In this document: in pieces, positions 29,006-36,691 of the stretch
How the letters are laid out: each line of letters starts with the position of its first letter
How positions within the stretch are numbered: position 1 is the first letter of the stretch
Source of the DNA: Chryseobacterium jejuense
GTDB taxonomy: Bacteria > Bacteroidota > Bacteroidia > Flavobacteriales > Weeksellaceae
Direction: 5' to 3'
NCBI RefSeq assembly: GCF_900100075.1
Contig: NZ_FNEG01000004.1
Span: forward strand, 496,001 to 560,000
DNA length: 64,000 nt
Made by a program: the position numbers and the translations under genes
The notes under the pieces: generated by a model
The model's input: only the letters and a program-made list of their open reading frames with translations
Told to the model about the DNA's origin: nothing
Databases searched by the model: none

Positions 29006-29833
29006 ATGAACAAAACGGTTATTAATGTTTACATTCCATCAGGTTTATTTTTATTGTATTTACCATTATTTTTATTAACCTTAATCCTTTTTTTTCTTTA
29101 TAAAGAGGATGCACTTAATACAGTTGCCTATGTTGGTATTCAAGAAAATTGGTTCTTTTTTCTGAATTCAAAGTTATCCAAATATCCGAATCTTCAATAT
29201 AACTTAACTCAGTTGGGAGATGCCCTAGTACTTTTGCCATTTTTATCTATTTTCGTAGTATATGTTCCAAAAATCTGGCAGTCTCTATTTTCAGCATCAC
29301 TTGTATCTGCCTTATTCTGTAATCTTTTTAAAAAATTGTTTATTATACCAAGACCGGCAGCTGTGTTTAACAATGACAGCTTTGTTATTATTGGAAAAAC
29401 ATTAGCTGGACATAACAGTTTACCATCCGGTCACTCCATGACAATTTTTGCAACACTTACTATTTTAATGTTCGGATTTATGCCTCAAAAATTGAAATAT
29501 CAAACCATTTGGTGTATTTCCCTCATTATAACAGGCCTTATCATAGCTTTTACAAGAGTTGCTGTAGGTGCACACTACCCTCTTGATGTTATTATTGGTA
29601 GTATTATTGGATATATTTCAGGACTTTTAGGTATTCTTATCAATCAGAAATATAATATTTGGGAATGGGTCAATAATAAAAAATACTATCCTATTTTTAT
29701 AGCATTATTCAGCATTGGTATTATTATTCTGATAAACAAGATCATTAATGAAAATTTAATCATCTTTTATTTATCATTGATTACCTTAGTAACATCACTC
29801 TATATCATCACCTATTCCTATGTTAAAAAATAA
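29006..29833 (+). CDS. PAP2-family membrane phosphatase (LpxE/LpxF or PgpB-like)
   Basis: A 275-residue protein with about six membrane helices and the three acid-phosphatase motifs: KKLFIIPRP (motif 1, K...RP), LPSGHSM (motif 2) and FTRVAVGAHYPLDV (motif 3, R...H...D). Such enzymes dephosphorylate lipid phosphates at the periplasmic face. Its stop overlaps the start of the EptA-like gene by 14 nt. By analogy with coupled LpxE-EptA pairs in other Gram-negatives, the likely substrate is a lipid A phosphate. Undecaprenyl or phosphatidylglycerol phosphate remain possible. Confidence 0.85.
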   Translation: MNKTVINVYIPSGLFLLYLPLFLLTLILFFLYKEDALNTVAYVGIQENWFFFLNSKLSKYPNLQYNLTQLGDALVLLPFLSIFVVYVPKIWQSLFSASLVSALFCNLFKKLFIIPRPAAVFNNDSFVIIGKTLAGHNSLPSGHSMTIFATLTILMFGFMPQKLKYQTIWCISLIITGLIIAFTRVAVGAHYPLDVIIGSIIGYISGLLGILINQKYNIWEWVNNKKYYPIFIALFSIGIIILINKIINENLIIFYLSLITLVTSLYIITYSYVKK

Positions 29834-31340
29834 TTTGAAATTATTGAATTTTGCGCTCTTAATGAGCTCTTTTAATTTCATATTCTTTCATATTCCCTTT
29901 TTTACCTTTGTCTTCAGTAAAGTTGATTACAAAAGTTTGAACGGCGTTGCAATCATCATAAGTTTGATCATTCTCATGTTAGTTGCCAATGCTTTTGTTT
30001 TTTATCTTATATTTTTTCTATCCAGAATTGTTGGGAAAATTCTATTGATCCTTACCTTTATCATAAGTTCCATTTCAGTCTATTTTATCAATACCTATAG
30101 TGTTATTATTGATGAGAGTATGATTGGTAATATACTCAACACCAATTATGAAGAGTCAAGTAGTTTTTTTTCCATAAAATTAATTTTCTATATTATTTTT
30201 CTTGGTATACTTCCCAGTATTTATATTATCAAGGTCAAAATCATTAATGTACCGTTAAAAAAGTTCTTAATTACATCTTCGTTGACTTTGTTATTCATAG
30301 TTATTGTAGCATTTGCGAATGCAAGTAATTGGTTGTGGATTGATAAAAATTCAAAGACATTAGGAGGACTTGCTATGCCTTGGTCTTATTCTGTCAATAC
30401 CTCTCTTTTTTACATTCATGAATACAAAAAAAACGAAAAGGAAATTTTATTACCACCTGCAACCATACAAAACAATGAAAAATCAGTTGTTGTTTTAGTT
30501 ATCGGAGAATCAGCAAGAAGCCAAAACTTCTCGTTGTATGGATACGGAAAGAACACCAACCCATTGCTTTCCAAAGAACAAAATTTACACAGCTTTAAAG
30601 CTACATCTTGCGCAACATACACCACTGCGGGTGTAAAATGTATTTTGGAGCACACCAACACAGATGAGCTGTATGAAATTTTACCAAATTACTTATATAG
30701 AAATAATGTAGATGTTATCTGGAGAACAACGAATTGGGGAGAACCACCGGTTCATGTTAAAAATTATCAAACAAAAGAAAGCCTGTTTTCAAATTGTAAA
30801 GGTGAAGATTGCAATTATGACGGTGTACTTTTAAGCGGGCTTAAAAAGCAGATCGCAGCAAGTACAAAAAATAAAATACTAGTCATTTTACACACAAGTA
30901 CAAGCCACGGCCCAACATATAGTAAAAAATATCCATCCCGGTTTGAAACTTTTAAGCCTGTTTGCAATAGCGTTGAATTAGGTAATTGCTCTCAGCAGGA
31001 GCTTATCAATGCCTATGATAATACAATTGTTTACACAGATTACCTTTTATATAATGTCATTGAAGATTTAAAACAATTAAAAGATTATAAAAGCACAATG
31101 CTTTTTGTTTCGGATCATGGAGAGTCTTTAGGAGAAAAAAATCTATATATGCATGGAATGCCTATCAGTATAGCCCCTAAAGAACAGTATGAAATTCCTT
31201 TTATAGTATGGGTATCTGAAGGTTCTAAGCAACTCAAATCTAATAAAACTTTATCTCAGAATCATGTTTTTCATAGTGTTTTAAACTTTCTCGGTATACA
31301 AAGCCCGGTTTATAATGAAGAGATGAACATTTTTAAATAA
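29820..31340 (+). CDS. eptA: EptA/MCR-like phosphoethanolamine transferase
   Basis: A 506-residue protein. Four to five N-terminal membrane helices (to about residue 170) precede a periplasmic alkaline-phosphatase-fold catalytic domain. Visible active-site elements are VIGESAR (Glu230, zinc ligand), SCATYTTAGVKC (Thr266 at the position of the nucleophilic threonine), LHTSTSHGPTY, and FVSDHGESLGE (Asp/His zinc ligands). Paired cysteines (CKGEDC, VCNS...GNC) match the disulfides of this family. It transfers phosphoethanolamine from phosphatidylethanolamine to lipid A, lowering its negative charge. Translationally coupled to the PAP2 gene. The EptA label is by family, not proven substrate. Confidence 0.85.
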   Translation: MLKNNLKLLNFALLMSSFNFIFFHIPFFTFVFSKVDYKSLNGVAIIISLIILMLVANAFVFYLIFFLSRIVGKILLILTFIISSISVYFINTYSVIIDESMIGNILNTNYEESSSFFSIKLIFYIIFLGILPSIYIIKVKIINVPLKKFLITSSLTLLFIVIVAFANASNWLWIDKNSKTLGGLAMPWSYSVNTSLFYIHEYKKNEKEILLPPATIQNNEKSVVVLVIGESARSQNFSLYGYGKNTNPLLSKEQNLHSFKATSCATYTTAGVKCILEHTNTDELYEILPNYLYRNNVDVIWRTTNWGEPPVHVKNYQTKESLFSNCKGEDCNYDGVLLSGLKKQIAASTKNKILVILHTSTSHGPTYSKKYPSRFETFKPVCNSVELGNCSQQELINAYDNTIVYTDYLLYNVIEDLKQLKDYKSTMLFVSDHGESLGEKNLYMHGMPISIAPKEQYEIPFIVWVSEGSKQLKSNKTLSQNHVFHSVLNFLGIQSPVYNEEMNIFK

Positions 31341-31551
31341 TTATTGCATTCAATTCTTTTTCACAATATATTTTAAACAATCATTGTAGTCTGAAAATAG
31401 GTAAATGAAAGAAATTTTGCATCCTAAGTCTTATTATCTACATTAAAATAACTCACCATTTAGTTAAATATTCATAAAATATTACATAAAACATTGTGTA
31501 ATTGAGAGTTGTTTTCGATATTTACTTATCAAACAAATTAAAATATTTACA

Positions 31552-31716
31552 ATGAAAAACCTTAGAAAATTAAACAACGGAGAATTAAAGAGAATTAATG
31601 GAGGAAGACCACCTCTTGGATGCAATAGCTGGAATCCAACAACCAGATGCTGTAGAGCTTGGGCAGAAGGCTATTGTGGTGAGACCTGCCCAGATTCACC
31701 TCCACCATATTGCTAA
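31552..31716 (+). CDS. Double-glycine leader, cysteine-rich peptide 1 (54 aa)
   Basis: A small gene encoding leader MKNLRKLNNGELKRINGG (1-18, GG cleavage motif at 17-18) and a 36-residue core with Cys24, 33, 34, 42, 46 and 54. The core obeys C-x2-W-x5-C-C-x2-W and ends CPDSPPPYC. Leaders of this kind mark flavobacterial bacteriocin-like or natural-product precursors, exported and cleaved by a C39-peptidase ABC transporter. No such transporter lies in this window. It is the first of five related genes. The role (antimicrobial, signalling or other) is not shown. Confidence 0.75.
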   Translation: MKNLRKLNNGELKRINGGRPPLGCNSWNPTTRCCRAWAEGYCGETCPDSPPPYC

Positions 31717-31734
31717 TCAAATTTAAAATCTTTC

Positions 31735-31846
31735 TATTTTGAATCAATTCCCTCTTTTTTGAGCTGTAACCGGATTCAAATTTATTTACAAATAAAGCTC
31801 CAATGCCTAAACTTTGTGGCATTGGATTTTTTATTCCATTCAAAAA
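31735..31846 (-). pseudogene. Remnant of the 3' end of menC (copy behind peptide 1)
   Basis: The minus strand reads NPMPQSLGIGALFVNKFES, against SPMPQGLGTGALFVNNFES at the C-terminus of the intact menC at 32803-33819. DNA similarity is clear over about 100 bp (TACAAATAAAGCTCCAATGC against AACAAATAAAGCTCCAGTGC). It abuts the end of peptide gene 1 in the same tail-to-tail arrangement seen between peptide gene 5 and real menC. This indicates a duplication that carried the menC tail with the peptide gene. Confidence 0.75.
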
Positions 31847-31874
31847 TCAAATCTAACTACTAAAAATATCAATC

Positions 31875-32045
31875 ATGAAAAATCTAAGAAAACTTCAGAG
31901 AGCACAACTAAAGATGGTGAAAGGAGGAGACATTCCTATTGGCTGTAACACATGGGATAATGGAAAAAGATGTTGTAGAGAGTGGCAAAGTGAATACTGC
32001 AACAGTCCTACATGCCCGGATGCCCCACCACCATTTTGCAGTTAA
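31875..32045 (+). CDS. Double-glycine leader, cysteine-rich peptide 2 (56 aa)
   Basis: Leader MKNLRKLQRAQLKMVKGG with core cysteines at 24, 33, 34, 42, 47 and 55. The core shares GCNTWD, RCCREW, YC and CPDAPPPFC with peptide 1. Six cysteines again suggest three disulfides or modified residues. The start is preceded by AATATCAATC, identical to the sequence before peptide 3. Confidence 0.75.
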   Translation: MKNLRKLQRAQLKMVKGGDIPIGCNTWDNGKRCCREWQSEYCNSPTCPDAPPPFCS

Positions 32046-32093
32046 TCTTTCCCACCACCCAATGACAATATCAATCAAAACTAAATATCAATC

Positions 32094-32252
32094 ATGAAAA
32101 ATCTAAAAAAACTAAGAAAAGGCGTGTTAAAAACGATTAAAGGAGGAATAACTCCTCGTGACTGCATGAGCTGGGACGTAAGGTTAAGATGCTGCAGGCA
32201 ATGGCTTCCAGAGGCTTCAGATAGACCTGTTTGTCCCGATAGTCCATTTTAA
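32094..32252 (+). CDS. Double-glycine leader, cysteine-rich peptide 3 (52 aa)
   Basis: Leader MKNLKKLRKGVLKTIKGG and core with Cys24, 33, 34 and 47, retaining CMSWDVRLRCCRQW and CPDSP. It lacks two cysteines (42 and the terminal one), keeping an even number. It lies 48 bp after peptide 2, so they are probably on one transcript. Confidence 0.72.
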   Translation: MKNLKKLRKGVLKTIKGGITPRDCMSWDVRLRCCRQWLPEASDRPVCPDSPF

Positions 32253-32316
32253 TTTTAACCATATTGATTCTTTTCATATTCAGAATTAAACAAACCAACT
32301 TTTTAAAATATTTATT

Positions 32317-32469
32317 ATGAAAAATCTAAAAAAACTAGAAAAAAAAGAATTAAAAGCCATTAATGGAGGAGATATCATAGAAATTCCAATGGGCTGCGAC
32401 AGATGGGATTTTAGAGCCAGATGTTGTAAAGAGTGGGATGCTGCGTACTCAGGTAACAGAACCTGTTAA
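32317..32469 (+). CDS. Double-glycine leader, cysteine-rich peptide 4 (50 aa)
   Basis: Leader MKNLKKLEKKELKAINGG; core with Cys27, 36, 37 and 50 in CDRWDFRARCCKEW...RTC. Three extra residues before the first cysteine and loss of the CPD segment set it and peptide 5 apart as a second subtype. It is followed immediately by a very strong hairpin at 32481-32525. Confidence 0.72.
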   Translation: MKNLKKLEKKELKAINGGDIIEIPMGCDRWDFRARCCKEWDAAYSGNRTC

Positions 32470-32480
32470 TTCATTTCTAT

Positions 32481-32525
32481 ATTTTGAATCCGGCTCATGT
32501 CTGAGACATGAGCCGGATTCAAAAT
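32481..32525. terminator. 21-bp perfect stem with 3-nt loop after peptide 4
   Basis: Arms at 32481-32501 and 32505-32525 are perfectly complementary, with core CCGGCTCATGTC and loop TGA. The flanking ATTTTG/CAAAAT gives U tracts in both directions. It closes peptide gene 4. The right arm and the next 30 bp (GGATTCAAAATGATTAATC, then AATAAAG) resemble the sequence at the 3' end of menC, so this is probably a third copy of that junction. Confidence 0.75.
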
Positions 32526-32652
32526 GATTAATCAATAAAGTTTAAATATCTAAAATGGATTGGATCTTTTATGAAACATCCATAGAAGTTTCTCTGCTTA
32601 ATAGTTTTCATTCATTAAGCATTTACCAATTAATCAAAACTCAATATTAGCT

Positions 32653-32806
32653 ATGAAAAATCTTAAAAAATTAGAAAAAAGAGAATTGAAAAACCATTAA
32701 TGGAGGAAATATTCCGGTAGTACCTATAGGATGCCATATATGGGACGCTAGAGCCAGATGCTGCAAAGAATGGGATTGGGAACATTCAAATAATCCAACT
32801 TGCTAA
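32653..32806 (+). pseudogene. Double-glycine leader, cysteine-rich peptide 5, frameshifted
   Basis: The ATG at 32653 reads MKNLKKLEKRELKNH then stops at 32698-32700. Removing one A from the A5 run at 32689-32693 restores TINGG and a 50-residue product like peptide 4: GCHIWDARARCCKEW with Cys27, 36, 37 and 50, ending at 32806. The lesion could be a real inactivation, a homopolymer sequencing error, or slippage-dependent expression. Its 3' end overlaps the menC stop on the opposite strand by 2 bp. Confidence 0.7.
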
Positions 32807-33819
32807 TTCAATTCTATATTTTTGAACCACAACAGCTCATTTCTGAGATCTAAACTGGATTCAAAATTATTAACAAATAAAGCTCCAGTGCCTAAACCTT
32901 GCGGCATTGGACTTTTTTTTGTGAAGGTATATTGCGCAATGGCATTTAAACCAATATTGCTTTCTAACGCCGATGTAATCCACCAGCCAATATTCTGTGC
33001 TTCTGCCATAGAGATCCACTCATCAGAACCGGCAAAACCACCAATTAATGCAGGTTTCAAAATGATATACTGTGGTTTTATCGTTTCCAAAAGCTTTTTC
33101 TTCTCTTCAGGATCTGTAATTCCGATCAATTCTTCGTCCAAAGCAATCGGTGTAGGTGTTTGGGCACACAATTCTGCCATATCATTCCAATTTCCGGCTT
33201 TAATAGGCTGTTCTATAGAATGGATATGTAGGTCTGCCAACTGTTGCAGAACTGTTACAGCTTCTTCTTTATTGAATCCACCATTAGCATCCACACGCAG
33301 CTCCAGCTGCTCTTTTGAAAATTTCTCTCTTAATTTCTGAAGAATAATATGTTCAGATTTCCAATCAACTCCAATTTTTAATTTGATGCAATGAAATCCT
33401 TTTTCAAGTTTATCCTGGATCTGTTCTTTCATATACCCAACATCGCCCATCCAGATCAACCCATTGATTGTAATGGCAGATTTTCCTTCAGTAAACTCAC
33501 TTGGAAAATAAAGATTCCCACCTAATTTTAAGTTCTGAACAGCTTGTTCATATCCAAACCATAGAGATGGAAAATCTTTTAATTCTTCTTTCAGTAAATC
33601 CGGATTTTGGTCAATGTTTTCACACAGCCATTTTAATTTTTCTTCATAATCCGGTCTGTCATCAAAACTCAGCCCTCTGAAGATGGCACACTCTCCTATT
33701 CCTTTCTTTCCATTTTCTGAAATTTCAAGGATAAAGGTTTCCTTATCAAGCAAAACGCCGCGAGATGTTCCACTCGGGCGTTTGAATTCTAATACATATT
33801 TAAAATAGGATGCTTTCAT
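32803..33819 (-). CDS. menC: o-Succinylbenzoate synthase
   Basis: A 338-residue enolase-superfamily enzyme with the full OSBS active site in order: KLK (Lys146/Lys148), RVDANGGF (Asp177), EQP (Glu203), ALDEE (Asp228) and ILKPALIGG (Lys255). It dehydrates SHCHC to o-succinylbenzoate in menaquinone synthesis. Menaquinone is the usual respiratory quinone of flavobacteria. Its ATG overlaps the fbp stop by one base (TAATG). Two partial copies of its 3' end lie within the adjacent peptide array. Confidence 0.9.
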   Translation of the reverse strand: MKASYFKYVLEFKRPSGTSRGVLLDKETFILEISENGKKGIGECAIFRGLSFDDRPDYEEKLKWLCENIDQNPDLLKEELKDFPSLWFGYEQAVQNLKLGGNLYFPSEFTEGKSAITINGLIWMGDVGYMKEQIQDKLEKGFHCIKLKIGVDWKSEHIILQKLREKFSKEQLELRVDANGGFNKEEAVTVLQQLADLHIHSIEQPIKAGNWNDMAELCAQTPTPIALDEELIGITDPEEKKKLLETIKPQYIILKPALIGGFAGSDEWISMAEAQNIGWWITSALESNIGLNAIAQYTFTKKSPMPQGLGTGALFVNNFESSLDLRNELLWFKNIELN

Positions 33820-34835
33820 TATTTTACGCTGTCAATACGCATAAATTCTTCTGCTTTCTCCACCATATCGATGCTTCCACAGAAGAATGGAATTCTCTGG
33901 TGAAGTTCTGTAGGTTCTACTTCCAGAATTCTTCTGAAACCATCCGTAGCTTTTCCACCTGCCTGTTCTGCAAGGAAAGCCATTGGATTACACTCGTATA
34001 ACAATCTTAATTTACCATTAGGAGCTTGGGAATAAGAAGGATAGATATAAATCCCGCCTTTCAGCATATTTCTGTGAAAATCTGCTACCAGAGAACCAAT
34101 ATATCTGGAAGTATACGGACGGTCTCCTTCTTCCATCTGGCAATATTTAAGATAATTTTTTACGCCTTGAGGGAATTTGATATAGTTCCCTTCGTTAATG
34201 GAATAGATTTTACCTGTTTTTGGAAAAGTCATGTTGGGATGAGAAAGATAATAAGTTCCCAAAGATGGGTCTAGTGTAAATCCGTTCACTCCATTTCCTG
34301 TTGTATAAACAATCATGGTAGAAGAACCATAGATTACATATCCTGCTGCAATCTGATTTACTCCTTTCTGCAAGAAGTCTTCAAGTTGTACAGGAGTTCC
34401 CGGTTCTGTTACTCTTCTGTAAATTGAGAAAATGGTTCCTACGGAAACATTCACATCAATGTTTGAAGATCCATCCAAAGGATCAATCAACACTACATAT
34501 TTACTTAAATGACCATTTTCACCACATTTAATATCAATGAAATCATCATTTTCCTCAGAAGCAATACCACAAACAACCTCTCTTTGAGATAGAGCCGTAA
34601 TAAAAATTTCGTTTGCAATGACATCCAATTTCTGCTGCTCTTCACCTTGAACGTTTTGGTTTCCTGCTGCTCCTGTAATATCTACAATTCCGGCTTTATT
34701 TACTTCTCTGTTAACCACTTTCGAAGCCAATCTTATTGCACTTAGAAGACGAGAAAATTCACCTGTTGAATACTGAAAATCGTCCTGTTTATCGATAAGA
34801 AATTCTCCTAAAGTCTGTAATGGTTGATTTGACAT
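33819..34835 (-). CDS. fbp: Fructose-1,6-bisphosphatase, class I
   Basis: The start is placed at the ATG at 34835 ([13 protein letters not shown]); the upstream ATG at 34859 would add eight basic residues and is unlikely. The protein of about 338 residues has the class I FBPase motifs ASEENDDF and [20 protein letters not shown] (metal- and phosphate-binding), plus [14 protein letters not shown] near the C-terminus. It hydrolyses fructose-1,6-bisphosphate in gluconeogenesis. It is translationally coupled to menC. Confidence 0.93.
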   Translation of the reverse strand: MSNQPLQTLGEFLIDKQDDFQYSTGEFSRLLSAIRLASKVVNREVNKAGIVDITGAAGNQNVQGEEQQKLDVIANEIFITALSQREVVCGIASEENDDFIDIKCGENGHLSKYVVLIDPLDGSSNIDVNVSVGTIFSIYRRVTEPGTPVQLEDFLQKGVNQIAAGYVIYGSSTMIVYTTGNGVNGFTLDPSLGTYYLSHPNMTFPKTGKIYSINEGNYIKFPQGVKNYLKYCQMEEGDRPYTSRYIGSLVADFHRNMLKGGIYIYPSYSQAPNGKLRLLYECNPMAFLAEQAGGKATDGFRRILEVEPTELHQRIPFFCGSIDMVEKAEEFMRIDSVK

Positions 34836-35098
34836 ATTTTTCTTTTTACGTTTTCCCAAATTTCGGAAAATTTATTGCATTAAGAAAATTTAATTACAAA
34901 AGAGCCTACATCTTGTATATCAACACAATACATACTAAACAAAACATAATATCAGATATCAGCCTGTGATTGTTCTTCCCATTTCGTTATCCCAGACCAA
35001 TGAAAAATTCAGATTCTTTATTTTAATGGAAAGCACAAATGGAGAATGAAAAAACAGACCTGTCCTATTGTACTTATTTTGAATGAGGGTATTGGGTT

Positions 35099-35152
35099 TT
35101 GGCTAAAGCCAATTGAATTTTTATTTTTACTTTAAATGGGCTAAAGCCCATT
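35099..35152. repeat. Two GGCTAAAGCC palindromes in the fbp-aspartokinase gap
   Basis: TTGGCTAAAGCCAA (35099-35112) and AATGGGCTAAAGCCCATT (35135-35152) lie 22 bp apart in a gap of about 590 bp between divergent fbp and aspartokinase. A third GGCTAAAGCC occurs at 2539-2550. Nothing else was identified in this gap apart from presumed promoters. Confidence 0.55.
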
Positions 35153-35430
35153 TCTGGTGAATTCCTTATACTATGGATTACAATTTTAATCTCCAGTTCA
35201 AAAAATAAATATCAAATAAAAGTATGGATTAAATAGGATACCAGATTCATCCTAATTCCCTCTATTCCTGCGTTCAACCGTTGCCAAATATTTCATTCAT
35301 GGGGATTTTAAGGAAATCTTAATTCCTTGGTTTCATCAGCCTATTTCATATCTCGTTGTAAATTTATAATTTTGACGTCCGTAAAAAACTCATGTAATTT
35401 TTATCTAACAATTTTATTTTTAACAATTTA

Positions 35431-36669
35431 ATGAAAATTTTCAAGTTTGGTGGCGCGTCTGTGAAAGACGCCGACAGTGTGAAAAATGTATCCATGGTTC
35501 TACAAAGCCAGGGATTTGCCAAATGCTTGCTGGTCATTTCAGCAATGGGCAAGACGACCAATGAGTTGGAAAAAGTTGTAGAACTTTATTTCAAGAAGGA
35601 TAACTATCAAACTGAGATTGAGAAGATAAAACGAAAACACATTGAGATTGCGGAGGGTCTTTTTCCTGAAAATCATGCGGTTTTTGCTGAAATCAATCTC
35701 TTTTTTGACGATATTGATTCTTTCTTAAGAAGAAATAAATCTCCTAATTACGACTTCGTATATGACCAGGTAGTAAGCTGTGGGGAAATGATTTCTACCA
35801 AAATCGTAAGTGAATACCTGAATGAGATCCAATTTACCAATCAGTGGCTGGATGCCAGAGATTATGTTAAAACTGATAATTCCTATAGAGAAGGTACTGT
35901 AGATTGGGCAAAAACTGAAGAGTTTATTTCCAATTTGAATCCTGAAATCTGCTATGTAACGCAAGGTTTCATTGGTTCTGATGACAATAACTTTACCGTA
36001 ACATTAGGAAGAGAAGGTTCTGACTACTCTGCTGCTATTTTTGCATACTGCTTAAATGCTGAAGCCATGACGATTTGGAAGGATGTACCTGGAGTAATGA
36101 CCGGAGATCCCAGAAAATTCAATGATGTAGCTCTGCTTTCCAATATCTCTTATGAAGAGGCTATTGAAATGGCTTATTATGGGGCAAGCGTTATTCACCC
36201 AAAGACGTTACAACCGCTGCAGCAAAAAGACATTCCTTTTTATGTAAAATCCTTTGTAGATCCTACCAAAGCAGGAACTAAAGTAGGCGCTTCAGACAAG
36301 AATCAGCAGGAGGAATCTTATATTCTTAAAGAAAATCAGGAGCTTTTAAAGATCTCTACCAGAGACTTCTCTTTCATCGCAGAAGACCATATGAGTCTGA
36401 TATTCGGACATTTATCTAAATATAAGATCAAAGTTTCCCTAATGCAGAATTCTGCCATTTCATTGGCTTTATGTCTGGAAGATAAATTTAACAACCTTGA
36501 AGAGCTTAATGAAGAGCTTCAAAAAATTTTTAAAACCGAAGCAATTAAAAATGTATCTTTATTCACAGTAAGAAATGCGAAGATGGATCACATTGATAGA
36601 TTTTACCATGAAAAAAATGTATTATTGGAACAAATTTCCAAGAATACTCTTCAAATGGTAACACAATAA
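35431..36669 (+). CDS. lysC: Aspartate kinase, monofunctional
   Basis: A 412-residue aspartokinase with the N-terminal KFGGASVKDADSV nucleotide-binding motif, TLGREGSDYSAA, and KDVPGVMTGDPRKF. The YYGASVIHPKTLQPL section is followed by C-terminal ACT-type regulatory sequence from about residue 300. It phosphorylates aspartate for lysine, threonine, methionine and diaminopimelate synthesis. No homoserine dehydrogenase domain is fused. It lies 22 bp before the acyltransferase gene. Symbol by function; the paralogue number in this genome is unknown. Confidence 0.9.
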   Translation: MKIFKFGGASVKDADSVKNVSMVLQSQGFAKCLLVISAMGKTTNELEKVVELYFKKDNYQTEIEKIKRKHIEIAEGLFPENHAVFAEINLFFDDIDSFLRRNKSPNYDFVYDQVVSCGEMISTKIVSEYLNEIQFTNQWLDARDYVKTDNSYREGTVDWAKTEEFISNLNPEICYVTQGFIGSDDNNFTVTLGREGSDYSAAIFAYCLNAEAMTIWKDVPGVMTGDPRKFNDVALLSNISYEEAIEMAYYGASVIHPKTLQPLQQKDIPFYVKSFVDPTKAGTKVGASDKNQQEESYILKENQELLKISTRDFSFIAEDHMSLIFGHLSKYKIKVSLMQNSAISLALCLEDKFNNLEELNEELQKIFKTEAIKNVSLFTVRNAKMDHIDRFYHEKNVLLEQISKNTLQMVTQ

Positions 36670-36691
36670 TATTAATTGCGACTAAACACAC

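Noticed and set aside
31595..31843. An 82-codon minus-strand ORF as a real gene
   Set aside because: Its recognisable part is a decayed copy of the menC C-terminus, and its remainder runs antisense through peptide gene 1.
29006..32806. PAP2/EptA pair as dedicated self-immunity for the peptide array
   Set aside because: The mature cores are roughly charge-neutral rather than cationic, and a 211-bp gap separates the units; the link is only proximity.
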